From Lentzea cavernae (GTDB lineage Bacteria > Actinomycetota > Actinomycetes > Mycobacteriales > Pseudonocardiaceae): a stretch of DNA of 64,000 nucleotides. The position numbers and the translations under genes are program-made. The DNA lies in assembly GCF_014653695.1 (NCBI RefSeq), contig NZ_BNAR01000003.1, forward strand, positions 186,001 to 250,000, written 5' to 3'. The notes beneath the pieces are model-generated. The model had not been told where the DNA came from. It did not search any database and saw only the letters and a program-made list of their open reading frames with translations. Below, in pieces: positions 1 to 7,698 of this stretch; positions within the stretch are counted from its first letter, which is position 1, and every line of letters begins with the position of its first letter.

Positions 1-20
1 CCTGTCCACGAGCAACAACC

Positions 21-48
21 TACTCGCTAGTAAGTCTACCCGCTAGTA
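21..48. promoter_or_regulatory. Tandem operator TAC(T/C)-N4-AGTA in front of the FadA2-like thiolase
   Basis: Two near-identical 12-bp elements, TACTCGCTAGTA and TACCCGCTAGTA, start 16 bp apart. Each has palindromic outer arms (TACT/AGTA) around CGCT. A -10-like TAGTAT follows at 51-56, seven bases before the thiolase ATG, which fits a leaderless transcript, so the operator copies would cover the -35 region. Related palindromes occur before the acyl-CoA dehydrogenase (22928-22964) and the iron-sulfur oxidoreductase (34934-34949). The arrangement is typical of TetR-family operators; the regulator itself is not identifiable here. Confidence 0.6.
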
Positions 49-62
49 GGTAGTATGGGGGC

Positions 63-1268
63 ATGCGAGTAGCGATCATCGGCGGCAACCGCATCCCGTT
101 CGCCCGCTCGAACGGCCCGTATGCCACCGCGTCGAACCAGGACATGTTCACGGCGGTGCTCGACGGCCTGGTCAGCCGCTTCGGCCTGCAGGGCGAACGC
201 CTCGGCGAGGTGGTCGGAGGCGCCGTGCTCAAGCACTCGCGCGACTTCAACCTCGTCCGCGAGTCGGTGCTGGGCAGCAGGCTCAGCCCGGAAACGCCCG
301 CGTACGACCTCCAGCAGGCGTGCGGCACCGGTCTGCAGGCCATCATCGCCGTCGCCAACAAGATCGCGCTCGGCCAGATCGAGTCCGGCATCGCGGGCGG
401 TGTCGACACCACCAGCGACGCCCCGATCGGCGTGAACGAGAACTTCCGCAAGCTCCTGCTGGAGTTCAACCGCACGCGCAAGATCAGCCTGCTGACCAAG
501 CTGCGCCCCGGTCACGTCGTCCCGCACCTCCCGCGCAACGGCGAACCGCGCACCGGCAAGTCGATGGGCGAGCACGCGGCCATCACGGCCGCCGAGTACG
601 GCATCACGCGCGAGGACCAGGACGAGCTCACCGCGCGCAGCCACCGCAACCTCGCCCGCGCCTACGACGAGGGCTTCTTCGACGACCTCGTCACCCCGTA
701 CCTCGGCCTGACCCGCGACCAGAACCTCCGCCCGGACAGCAGCCCCGAGAAGCTCGCCAAGCTCAAGCCCGTCTTCGGCGACACGATGACCGCCGGCAAC
801 TCGACGCCACTCTCCGACGGCGCCTCCGCGGTCCTGCTCGCCACCGAGGAGTGGGCCGCCGCGCGGAACCTCCCGGTCCTCGCCCACCTGACGTTCGCCG
901 AGACCGCCGCCGTCGACTACGTGCACGGCGACGAGGGCCTGCTCATGGCTCCCGTGCACGCCGCACCGCGCATGCTCGACAAGGCGGGCCTCACGCTGCA
1001 GGACTTCGACTTCTACGAGGTGCACGAGGCGTTCGCGTCCCAGGTCCTCGCCACCCTGAAGGCCTGGGAGAAGGAGCTCGGCGAGATCGACAGGGCGAAG
1101 CTGAACGTCAACGGCTCGTCGCTGGCGGCAGGCCACCCGTTCGCCGCCACCGGCGCCCGCATCGTCGCGACCCTGGCGAAGCTGTTGCACCAGAGGGGAA
1201 GCGGACGCGGGTTCGTGTCCATCTGCGCGGCCGGCGGCCAGGGGATCACTGCGATTCTGGAACGGTGA
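63..1268 (+). CDS. fadA2: Acetyl-CoA acetyltransferase (thiolase), FadA2/FadI type
   Basis: This 401-residue thiolase performs the last step of fatty-acid beta-oxidation, thiolytic release of acetyl-CoA from 3-ketoacyl-CoA. Thiolase signatures are in order: nucleophilic Cys87 in QQACGTG, His321 in HEAF, His358 in GHPFAATG and the second catalytic Cys388 in CAAGGQG. From memory, the N-terminus (GGNRIPFARS, ASNQDMF) closely matches mycobacterial FadA2. FadA2 sits next to fadE5 in M. tuberculosis; here the FadE5 homologue is 21 kb away but shares the upstream palindrome type. The ATG lies directly behind TAGTAT and a G run, so initiation could be leaderless. No partner beta-oxidation gene is visible downstream; the left neighbour is outside the window. 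Confidence 0.93.
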   Translation: MRVAIIGGNRIPFARSNGPYATASNQDMFTAVLDGLVSRFGLQGERLGEVVGGAVLKHSRDFNLVRESVLGSRLSPETPAYDLQQACGTGLQAIIAVANKIALGQIESGIAGGVDTTSDAPIGVNENFRKLLLEFNRTRKISLLTKLRPGHVVPHLPRNGEPRTGKSMGEHAAITAAEYGITREDQDELTARSHRNLARAYDEGFFDDLVTPYLGLTRDQNLRPDSSPEKLAKLKPVFGDTMTAGNSTPLSDGASAVLLATEEWAAARNLPVLAHLTFAETAAVDYVHGDEGLLMAPVHAAPRMLDKAGLTLQDFDFYEVHEAFASQVLATLKAWEKELGEIDRAKLNVNGSSLAAGHPFAATGARIVATLAKLLHQRGSGRGFVSICAAGGQGITAILER

Positions 1269-1348
1269 CGCACTAAGTCTTGCCGAAGTCGAGGGTCTCT
1301 CATGCACACTCAGTGGACCGCAGCGCGGCGGTTCTGGGGGTGGGGCAC

Positions 1349-1609
1349 ATGCACGACCTGCAAGTCGATCCCGAGAGAGACCCGGTGCTGGCAAGGGCGC
1401 TCACCGGCACCATCAGGGACGAATGGCGACCGGCCGCCGACGCCATGAGGTCGGCGCGCGAGTGGGAACGCCGCGCCTACATCACGCTGACGCTGGCCGC
1501 AGCCGCCCGGCGGCGCGTCGAGTGGCTCAGGCGCTGGCTCACGGCACGTCCGGGCGACCGCGATGCCGTCGCGGTGCACAACGCGATGGAGTCGCTCAAC
1601 GGCGACTAG
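1349..1609 (+). CDS. Hypothetical 86-residue protein
   Basis: I do not recognise this small soluble protein. Codons are strongly GC3-biased across the whole frame, which supports a real gene. The ATG is chosen because a GGGGGTGGGG stretch lies just upstream; an in-frame ATG at 1280 would add 23 residues with poor codon bias. The sequence is Arg/Ala-rich and likely helical, with WLRRWLTA in the middle and a NAMESLNGD C-terminus. It follows the thiolase by about 80 bp on the same strand and converges on the SIMPL pair. No signal peptide or membrane segment is seen. Confidence 0.6.
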   Translation: MHDLQVDPERDPVLARALTGTIRDEWRPAADAMRSAREWERRAYITLTLAAAARRRVEWLRRWLTARPGDRDAVAVHNAMESLNGD

Positions 1610-1621
1610 CGATCGACGCCG

Positions 1622-1801
1622 TCACGTGCCGGGATGCGACGACGACGAGTTGTCGTACGTGCCGTTCGGCTTGGCGCTATAGGTGTACCGCCCCTCCAGG
1701 CGTCCCCGCCGCGCCCGCCGCCCGAGCAGCACCAGGGCCGTGAAGACCACCAGGAACAGCAGCACCACTCCACTGATGCCGAGAACCAGCGCCGTTTGCA
1801 T
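1622..1801 (-). CDS. Small single-pass membrane protein (59 aa)
   Basis: The protein has one strongly hydrophobic helix (about residues 3-26), then an Arg-rich stop-transfer segment (GRRARRGR) and a polar Ser-rich tail ending SSSSHPGT. The start chosen is the ATG that overlaps the stop codon of the upstream SIMPL gene in a TGATG arrangement, implying translational coupling. A longer version starting 30 bases earlier would lie inside that gene. The function is unknown; genetic coupling suggests it works with the SIMPL protein at the membrane. Confidence 0.6.
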   Translation of the reverse strand: MQTALVLGISGVVLLFLVVFTALVLLGRRARRGRLEGRYTYSAKPNGTYDNSSSSHPGT

Positions 1802-2415
1802 CAGTCGAGCAACGACCACGCGGCGGTGCACGACGCCGACACGGTGATCTGCTGCGCCTTCAGGTTCAGCTGGTCGACCATCCCGGCGGGCCCGGCCATC
1901 TCGAACGACGCGGCGCCGCTCATCATCCGCGGCTGGTAGTGCGCGCCACCCTCGGTGTCACCGATGCGCAGCAACGGCCCGAGCCGCCGCCCCAGTGCGG
2001 AGGCGTACCCCTCGGCGCGTCGCAACGCATCAGCCACGGCCTCGCGCTGAGCCTCGCGGATGGCCTCGGTGTCGTCGACGAGCGTCCACGACGGGCCGTT
2101 GATCCAGGACGGTTCGGCCTGGACGAGTTCGCCGAGCAGCGCGTCGAGGCGGTCCAGGTCCTTCACCCAGATCACGTACTGCTGCGACGCGCGGCTGCCG
2201 ACCCGCTGGTTGTTGTCCCAGTTGTCGTGCGCGGACAGCTGGCGCGAGCGCACCTCGAACTCCTCGAGCAGGGGCTCGATCGCGGAGATGCGCTGGTTGA
2301 GCGTGCTCACCGCCTCTGAGCGTTCGGCGCCGAGAGCCTCGAACGTCACGTCCACCTGGGCGCGGTCAGCGGTCCGCTCGACCTCGCCAGTCCCCTTCGT
2401 CACGACTTCAGCCAT
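1801..2415 (-). CDS. SIMPL domain-containing protein (DUF541)
   Basis: This 204-residue protein matches the SIMPL/DUF541 family: it opens with a VTKGTGEVERTADRA strand typical of the domain, then a long helical middle and a C-terminal beta region (LNLKAQQITVSASCTAAW). The internal ATG (MAEVVTK) is preferred; twelve extra residues are possible from an ATG at 2451. Family members are usually periplasmic or envelope proteins of poorly defined role, some linked to oxidative stress. I see no signal peptide with this start. The gene is coupled to the tiny membrane protein downstream and diverges from the AAA ATPase at 2570. Confidence 0.8.
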   Translation of the reverse strand: MAEVVTKGTGEVERTADRAQVDVTFEALGAERSEAVSTLNQRISAIEPLLEEFEVRSRQLSAHDNWDNNQRVGSRASQQYVIWVKDLDRLDALLGELVQAEPSWINGPSWTLVDDTEAIREAQREAVADALRRAEGYASALGRRLGPLLRIGDTEGGAHYQPRMMSGAASFEMAGPAGMVDQLNLKAQQITVSASCTAAWSLLD

Positions 2416-2569
2416 ATCGGCCAGCCAACCGGCATGCCGGTCCATCCGCAACTATTCGGCTCTATTGCTCCATCACTAGACAGACCAATACAGCGGCATC
2501 CGGCCGCACTTCGAGGTCGGTCTGCGCGTCTCTAGGGACCCCGCTAGAAACGCGGATACGGTGCGAACC

Positions 2570-3763
2570 ATGGACCCGGTGCGCAACCCGTTCGCTCCCG
2601 GTGCTGGCCAGCGGCCTCCTGAGCTCGCCGGCCGGGACAAAGAGGTCGGTGCGTTCGAGGTGGTGCTCGAGCGCGTGGCCCGCGGCCGTCCCGAACGCAG
2701 CCTCGTGCTGACGGGGCTGCGGGGCGTCGGCAAGACGGTGCTGCTCGGCGAGCTGCGGTCGATGGCCGTCAAGCGCGGCTGGGGCGCGGGCAAGGTCGAG
2801 GCGAGGCCCGACGCCGACCTCAGAAGGCCTTTGAGCGCCGCGCTGCACCGGGCGATCCGCGACCTCGCGGTCCGGCACCGCGCACCGGACCGGGTCGAGG
2901 CGATCCTCGGCATCCTGAAGGCGTTCGCCCTGAGAGCCGCCCCGGACGGCGCCAAGCTGCGCGACCGCTGGCAGCCCGGCATCGACGTGCCCGCCGCGTC
3001 GGGCCGCGCGGACTCCGGTGACATCGAGATCGACCTGGTGGAGCTGTTCACCGACGTCGCCGAGCTCGCGCAGGACGTCGGCACCGGGGTCGCGCTGCTC
3101 ATCGACGAGATGCAGGACCTCAAGCCCGACGACATCAGCGCGTTGTGCGCGGCGTGCCACGAGCTCTCGCAGATCGGCGCACCGCTGGTGGTCGTCGGCG
3201 CGGGCCTGCCGCACCTGCCCGCGGTGCTGAGCGCCAGCAAGTCGTACTCGGAGCGCCTCTTCCGCTACGTCCGCATCGACCGGCTCAGCCGGGAGGACGC
3301 CGACCGCGCCGTGCTGGCCCCGGTCGAACGCGAGGACGCGGGCATCACCGACGAGGCGCTCGACGCGCTCTTCGACGCGTCCGGTGGCTACCCGTACTTC
3401 ATCCAGGCCTACGGCAAGGCCGCCTGGGACGCCGCACCGGCCGATCCGATCACCGCGCTGGACGTCTCCGTGGCCGCTCCGGAGGCCGACGCGGAGCTGG
3501 CCGTGGGCTTCTTCGGCTCCCGATACGAGCGTGCGACGCCCGCTGAACGCGAGTATCTCCGGTCGATGGCCGAGTTGACCGACGGAAAGGATGCGGGCGT
3601 CAACACCGCCCAGGTGGCCGACCACCTGGGCCGCAAGCCCTCGTCGCTGTCGCCCGCACGGGACTCGCTCATCAAGAAAGGCCTGGTCTACAGCGCGGAG
3701 CGGGGACAGATCGCCTTCACCGTTCCCCACTTCGGGCGATTCCTGCTCGGCCGGGAGGAGTGA
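2570..3763 (+). CDS. AAA ATPase, ATP-binding protein with C-terminal winged-helix-like region
   Basis: This 397-residue protein has a Walker A motif GLRGVGKT (residues 49-56), a Walker B motif ALLIDEMQDL (about 175-185) and a C-terminal region with the look of a winged helix (NTAQVADHLGRKPSSLSPAR). The layout resembles the actinobacterial AAA_16/Orc1-Cdc6-like ATPases whose role is not settled. The ATG at MDPVRNPF is preferred; an in-frame GTG nine bases upstream is possible. The 118-bp divergent gap to the SIMPL gene holds its promoter. The next gene lies 159 bp away and is probably independent. Confidence 0.8.
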   Translation: MDPVRNPFAPGAGQRPPELAGRDKEVGAFEVVLERVARGRPERSLVLTGLRGVGKTVLLGELRSMAVKRGWGAGKVEARPDADLRRPLSAALHRAIRDLAVRHRAPDRVEAILGILKAFALRAAPDGAKLRDRWQPGIDVPAASGRADSGDIEIDLVELFTDVAELAQDVGTGVALLIDEMQDLKPDDISALCAACHELSQIGAPLVVVGAGLPHLPAVLSASKSYSERLFRYVRIDRLSREDADRAVLAPVEREDAGITDEALDALFDASGGYPYFIQAYGKAAWDAAPADPITALDVSVAAPEADAELAVGFFGSRYERATPAEREYLRSMAELTDGKDAGVNTAQVADHLGRKPSSLSPARDSLIKKGLVYSAERGQIAFTVPHFGRFLLGREE

Positions 3764-3922
3764 CGGCGGCTACCCGTCGTTGTCCGGCCGTCCACGTTGT
3801 CAGCCGATGATTCATCGGCATGTGCCCCACCTCACCGGATAATCACGTGCGTTTACGCCTGGAGAGGTGCATACTTAAGTCACCAGCCCAACAGGACCTC
3901 ACAGAGGGAAGTGCAGACCGAG

Positions 3923-4069
3923 ATGAACTTCGCAGCGAAGCTCCGCGCCCGCCGTGCCGAGGCGCGCAACCGGAAGGCCGTGGCTCGCGCGATCGACATG
4001 GCGACCACCCCGTCCATGCGTCACGAGCTGATGGCCATCGCCCAGGCTCAGGTCACCACCCTCCGCTGA
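3923..4069 (+). CDS. Small basic conserved-looking protein (48 aa)
   Basis: The 48-residue protein is rich in Arg and Ala (KLRARRAEARNRKAVAR near the N-terminus), ends in MRHELMAIAQAQVTTLR and looks entirely helical. Codon bias is good and the gene sits in its own transcription unit, bracketed by an AT-richer upstream region and two hairpins downstream. A GAGGGAA stretch lies 12-13 bases before the ATG, rather far for a ribosome site; longer in-frame starts lack coding bias. I recall similar short basic proteins in Pseudonocardiaceae but cannot name a function; RNA or DNA binding is only a guess from charge. Confidence 0.6.
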   Translation: MNFAAKLRARRAEARNRKAVARAIDMATTPSMRHELMAIAQAQVTTLR

Positions 4070-4080
4070 TCTGAAGACCC

Positions 4081-4111
4081 GGCACTCGCGCGGCGCCCCG
4101 TCGCGAGTGCC
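4081..4111. terminator. Hairpin downstream of the 48-aa gene
   Basis: A perfect 10-bp stem (GGCACTCGCG / CGCGAGTGCC) with an 11-base loop begins 11 bases after the stop codon. No T run follows, so it may protect the mRNA end or act with the second hairpin immediately downstream. Confidence 0.55.
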
Positions 4112-4122
4112 TCCCCATCGGG

Positions 4123-4158
4123 AACCCCTGGAGCACCTCCCGCGCTCCAGGGGTTTCA
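4123..4158 (+). terminator. Rho-independent terminator
   Basis: A perfect 12-bp stem (AACCCCTGGAGC / GCTCCAGGGGTT) with a 9-base loop is followed by TTCATTCTGTT. It closes the small-protein transcription unit. Confidence 0.75.
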
Positions 4159-4233
4159 TTCTGTTAAACGTGATCCACGCCACAGTATGATGGCGTTGTA
4201 ACAGCGCACGTCGGTCTTCCGATGTCACTGTTG

Positions 4234-4284
4234 ACCTCGCGGTGCTGTCGGACCCCCGACCTGGCAGCACCGCGAGGTTTCTTG
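4234..4284 (+). terminator. Strong intrinsic terminator or attenuator just 5' of the dehydrogenase gene
   Basis: A perfect 14-bp stem (ACCTCGCGGTGCTG / CAGCACCGCGAGGT) with a 17-base loop is followed by TTCTTGTTTG, only 14 bases before the next gene's ATG. The upstream unit already ends at the terminator near 4155, so this second terminator must end a separate short transcript of about 90 nt or act as an attenuator in the dehydrogenase leader. A -10-like TATGAT lies at 4185-4190, which would give such a leader RNA. Confidence 0.7.
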
Positions 4285-4297
4285 TTTGCTGGGGACC

Positions 4298-5149
4298 ATG
4301 AAGATCGCCGTGCTCGGCACCGGCCTCATGGGTGCCCCCATCGCAGCCAACCTCGCCGCCGCCGGCCACGACGTCCGCGTCTGGAACCGCACGCGTGCCA
4401 AGGCCGAACCGCTCGCCGCGAAGGGCGCCACCGTCGCGGACACGCCCGCGGACGCCGTCGAGGGCGTCGAGGTCCTGCTGACGGTGCTCAACGACGGCCC
4501 CGCGGTCACCGCCGCCGTCGAGGCCGCCACGCCGTCGTTGCCGCACGACGCCGTGTGGATCCAGGCGTCCACGGTCGGCGTCGACGCGACCGAGGACCAC
4601 ATCGCGCTCGCCCGCTCACTCGGGCTCGAGTTCGTCGACGCCCCCGTGCTCGGCAGCACCAAGCCTGCGGCGGAGGGCAAACTCGTCGTGCTCGCGTCCG
4701 GTGCCGACGAGCTGCGCGACCGCGTGCAACCCGTGTTCGACGTGATCGGCGCCCGCACGATGTGGGTCGGCGAGGCCGGTGCGTCGTCGAAGCTGAAGCT
4801 GGTCGCGAACAGCTGGGTGCTCGCGCTGACCGCGGCCGTCGGTGAGGCGGTGGCGCTGGCGGAGTCGTCCGGGCTCGACCCGAAGCTGTTCCTGGAGGCC
4901 GTGTCCGGCGGCGCGATGGACTGCGCCTACCTGCAGACCAAGGGCAACGCGATCATCGAGCGGTCCTTCCCGCCCGCCTTCACCGTGCAGAACGCCCTGA
5001 AGGACGCGTCCCTGGTCAACGAAGCAGGGGTCCGTGCCAACGTGCGGCTCGACGTGGCGCAGGCGTCCGCCGCGAGGCTCAACCGCGCCGTCACCTCGGG
5101 GCACGGCGACGAGGACATGGCCGCGTCCTACTACGCCAGCTACGAATAA
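4298..5149 (+). CDS. NAD(P)-dependent 3-hydroxyisobutyrate dehydrogenase-family oxidoreductase
   Basis: This 283-residue beta-hydroxyacid dehydrogenase has an N-terminal Rossmann domain with GTGLMG (residues 7-12), the VWNRT segment that reads the cofactor, and a helical C-terminal domain carrying the likely catalytic Lys167 in KLKLVANSW. Length fits the family (about 290). Substrates in the family include 3-hydroxyisobutyrate, tartronate semialdehyde and succinic semialdehyde; nothing here decides between them. An ATG twelve bases upstream is possible but the chosen one gives the canonical MKIAVLG start. Expression may be gated by the terminator hairpin immediately upstream. Confidence 0.88.
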   Translation: MKIAVLGTGLMGAPIAANLAAAGHDVRVWNRTRAKAEPLAAKGATVADTPADAVEGVEVLLTVLNDGPAVTAAVEAATPSLPHDAVWIQASTVGVDATEDHIALARSLGLEFVDAPVLGSTKPAAEGKLVVLASGADELRDRVQPVFDVIGARTMWVGEAGASSKLKLVANSWVLALTAAVGEAVALAESSGLDPKLFLEAVSGGAMDCAYLQTKGNAIIERSFPPAFTVQNALKDASLVNEAGVRANVRLDVAQASAARLNRAVTSGHGDEDMAASYYASYE

Positions 5150-5201
5150 GCCCGACGATCGGCCGGTCCGGCGGGGCGTGCGGGCTCAATAGTTTGACCA
5201 G

Positions 5202-6569
5202 GTGAACAGACTCGTACGCTCCCTGCTGGCGTTCGGCCTGGCATCGGCGCAGGTCGCCGCCACCGCCGCAGTGGTGTCCGCCGCCCCCGACATCAAAGAC
5301 CGCATCGCCGCCGTCCCCGGTGTGCGGATCATCAGCGAGGGGACGTCCGGCACCGCGCGGACGTTCGTCCTCGGCATCCAGCAGCCCGCCGACCACCGCA
5401 AACCGCGCGGGCTGAAGTTCGAGCAGCGCTTCTCGTTGCTGCACAAGGCTGAGTCGAAGCCGATGGTGTTGCACACCAGCGGCTACAACCTGTCCGGCCC
5501 GAGCCCGTCCGAGCCCGCGAGGCTCGTCGACGGCAACCAGATCAGCGTCGAGCAGCGGTTCTTCGCGCCCTCGCGGCCCACCCCGGCCGACTGGGACGAC
5601 CTGAACATCTGGCAGGCGGCCAACGACCACCACAAGATCGTCGTCGCGTTCAAGAAGATCTACGGCGCGAAGTGGCTCTCGACGGGTGCCAGCAAGGGCG
5701 GCATGACGTCGATCTACCACCGCCGCTTCTTCCCGCGTGACGTCGACGCGACCATCGCCTACGTGGCGCCGAACGACGTGGTGAACGACCGCGACGTCTA
5801 CGGCGAGTTCATCCGCAAGGTCGGCAACGACCCGACGTGCAACCGACGGCTCGAGGGCGTGCAACGGCAGATCCTGCAGCAGCGCGACGAGTTCGTGGCG
5901 CGGCTCGAAGCCAAGGGTTACACGTACAAGCAGTTCGGCAGCGCGCACAAGGCGCTGGAGATCCTGGTGCTGGACACGCCGTTCACCTTCTGGCAGTACG
6001 GGACCCAGGAGCAGTGCGCGATCGTGCCCGGTGCCGGTGCTTCGGTGGACGACCTCTGGAAGTTCATCGAAGCCACTGTGGGCTGGGACTTCTACACCGA
6101 CGCGGGCGTGGCGCCCTACACGGCGTACTACTACCAGGCGGGCACGCAGCTCGGCTGGCCCGCGGCGGACGAGTCGGCCATGCGCGACCTGTTGCGCTAC
6201 CCAGGATCATCGGTGCCGCGTTCCATGGTGTCGCCGGACATCAAGTTCCCGCGCTTCGACCGGTCCGCGATGCGCGACATCGACTCGTGGGTGCGTTTCC
6301 AGGGTTCGCGGCTGCTGTTCGTGAACGGTCAGAACGACCCATGGAGCGCGGAACCGTTCCGCCTCGGGTGGGGCACGCGCGACTCGCTGTCGTACACGGT
6401 TCCCGCCGGCAACCACGGTGCGAACATCGCGAAACTGCCCGAGGCGGAACGCGCTGCCGCGACGGCCGCCGTCCTGCGCTGGGCCGGCGTCTCGTCCGCT
6501 CCCGTTGGGGCACTTGCCGTGGACGAGGGTCCGGACTCGCTGGACGCGCTGCGAGCCCGCCGGGGCTGA
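5202..6569 (+). CDS. Secreted serine aminopeptidase, S37 (PS-10) family
   Basis: The 455-residue protein begins with a Sec-type signal peptide (about residues 1-28) from a GTG start, followed by an alpha/beta-hydrolase. The nucleophile elbow is GASKGGM (Ser164), and Asp379 in NGQNDPW and His405 in GNHG complete the triad. The motif set and length match the S37 prolyl tri/tetrapeptidyl aminopeptidases secreted by Streptomyces, which remove short peptides from the N-termini of extracellular peptides. The C-terminal approximately 25 residues are low-complexity. The NYN-type gene follows 15 bp downstream and may be cotranscribed. Confidence 0.88.
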   Translation: MNRLVRSLLAFGLASAQVAATAAVVSAAPDIKDRIAAVPGVRIISEGTSGTARTFVLGIQQPADHRKPRGLKFEQRFSLLHKAESKPMVLHTSGYNLSGPSPSEPARLVDGNQISVEQRFFAPSRPTPADWDDLNIWQAANDHHKIVVAFKKIYGAKWLSTGASKGGMTSIYHRRFFPRDVDATIAYVAPNDVVNDRDVYGEFIRKVGNDPTCNRRLEGVQRQILQQRDEFVARLEAKGYTYKQFGSAHKALEILVLDTPFTFWQYGTQEQCAIVPGAGASVDDLWKFIEATVGWDFYTDAGVAPYTAYYYQAGTQLGWPAADESAMRDLLRYPGSSVPRSMVSPDIKFPRFDRSAMRDIDSWVRFQGSRLLFVNGQNDPWSAEPFRLGWGTRDSLSYTVPAGNHGANIAKLPEAERAAATAAVLRWAGVSSAPVGALAVDEGPDSLDALRARRG

Positions 6570-6583
6570 GGCACGCTGGAGGC

Positions 6584-6928
6584 GTGAAGCCGTTGCTCGT
6601 GGTCGACGCAGCCAACGTCGTGGGATCGGTCCCCGACGGGTGGTGGCGCGACAGAGCGGGCGCGGCCGAACGCCTCCGCGACGCCCTGCGCGGCCGCGAC
6701 GAGGAGGTCGTGCTCGTCGTGGAAGGCAAGGCGCGCAACGTTTCCTCCATCGACGACGTCCGTGTCGTCGCCGCTCCAGGAGAGGGCGACGACACGATCG
6801 TCGAGGTGGTGCGCACCGAGGGCGCCGGACGCCAGGTGACGGTCGTGACCGCCGACCGCGAGCTGCGGCAGCGGGTGACGGCACTGGGAGCCGAGGTGGC
6901 CGGACCCACCTCGGTGCCTAGATCCTGA
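6584..6928 (+). CDS. NYN/PIN-like domain protein (114 aa)
   Basis: Starting at a GTG behind CTGGAGG, the protein reads (M)KPLLVVDAANVVGS with an acidic Asp8 followed by Asn, then further acids in GEGDDTIVE and TADREL. This fits NYN/PIN-like nuclease folds, where these acids bind divalent metal to cut RNA. The length is that of a single domain. Its 3' end overlaps the convergent HAD gene by 11 bp. The nuclease assignment is by motif only. Confidence 0.7.
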   Translation: MKPLLVVDAANVVGSVPDGWWRDRAGAAERLRDALRGRDEEVVLVVEGKARNVSSIDDVRVVAAPGEGDDTIVEVVRTEGAGRQVTVVTADRELRQRVTALGAEVAGPTSVPRS

Positions 6929-7691
6929 AGAGGCTTTCGAGCACCTGAGCGACCCCGTCCTCGGTGTTCGGCGGCGCGTGGTTGGTGCAGGCCTGCTTCA
7001 CGAGCGGGTGCGCGTTGCCCATCGCGTACGCCGTGCCGGCCCACCCGAGCACCGACAGGTCGTTCGGCATGTCCCCGAACGCGACGACCTCGTGCTTGCC
7101 GATTCCCCTCGTGTTGCACAGGGATTCGAGCGTGGCGGCCTTCGAGACGCCCGGCGGGCTGATCTCCAGCAACCCGAGCCCGCCCGAGTGCGTCACGGAG
7201 ACGTGCTGCCCGACGGCCTCGCGCGCGATCTCCATCATGTGGTCGACCTCGGCGTCCGGCGCCCAGGCCAGCATCTGCACGACCTGCTGAGCCTCCTCGA
7301 AGACGTGCTCGAGCAGCTCCAGCGTCCTGTGTGGATTCTTCGGCCCGAACCCCTGGAAACCGGGCTCCGACAACACCTCCAACCCGGTCTCGACCGCGAT
7401 GCCGACGTTCGGGATCACCTCGGCCAGCGCCTCCGACACCTTCCGCACCACGTCGAGCGGCACCGTCTGCGCGTGCGTGACCTCGCGGTTCGTGAGGTCG
7501 TAGATCATCGCGCCGTTGGAGCAGATCGCCGTGCCGGTCAGTTCGAGGTTCTGCACGAACCGCGGCGGCCGCGCCGTGACGACCACCACGTCGGCGTCGA
7601 CGGCGTGGAGCGTGGCGCGGGTGCGATCGCTCAGCACCCCGCCCGGTTGCAGCAGCGTGCCGTCGAGGTCGGTCGCGATCAACCTGATCAT
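6918..7691 (-). CDS. HAD-superfamily phosphatase, Cof type
   Basis: The 257-residue protein opens MIRLIATDLDGTLL, giving the HAD nucleophile Asp8 and acid/base Asp10; later come the Thr/Ser motif VVVTARPP, a cap region and the terminal acidic motif VVAFGDMPNDLSVL. Size and cap position fit Cof-type (IIB) sugar-phosphate phosphatases. These dephosphorylate sugar phosphates or cofactors such as FMN or PLP; the substrate is not determined. It lies just downstream of, and on the same strand as, the TetR gene. Confidence 0.9.
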   Translation of the reverse strand: MIRLIATDLDGTLLQPGGVLSDRTRATLHAVDADVVVVTARPPRFVQNLELTGTAICSNGAMIYDLTNREVTHAQTVPLDVVRKVSEALAEVIPNVGIAVETGLEVLSEPGFQGFGPKNPHRTLELLEHVFEEAQQVVQMLAWAPDAEVDHMMEIAREAVGQHVSVTHSGGLGLLEISPPGVSKAATLESLCNTRGIGKHEVVAFGDMPNDLSVLGWAGTAYAMGNAHPLVKQACTNHAPPNTEDGVAQVLESLFRI

Positions 7692-7698
7692 CGACCGA

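Noticed and set aside
36..1394. Long open frames opposite the thiolase and opposite most other genes
   Set aside because: These are shadow frames of high-GC genes, Arg/Ala/Pro-rich with no domain content, and lack their own start context.
4222..4290. A frame starting at 4222 with tandem Cys codons inside the terminator arm, resembling a cysteine-attenuator leader peptide
   Set aside because: The frame has no stop before the dehydrogenase ATG and runs on out of frame for 200 codons; it also lacks a ribosome site. The hairpin alone is reported.
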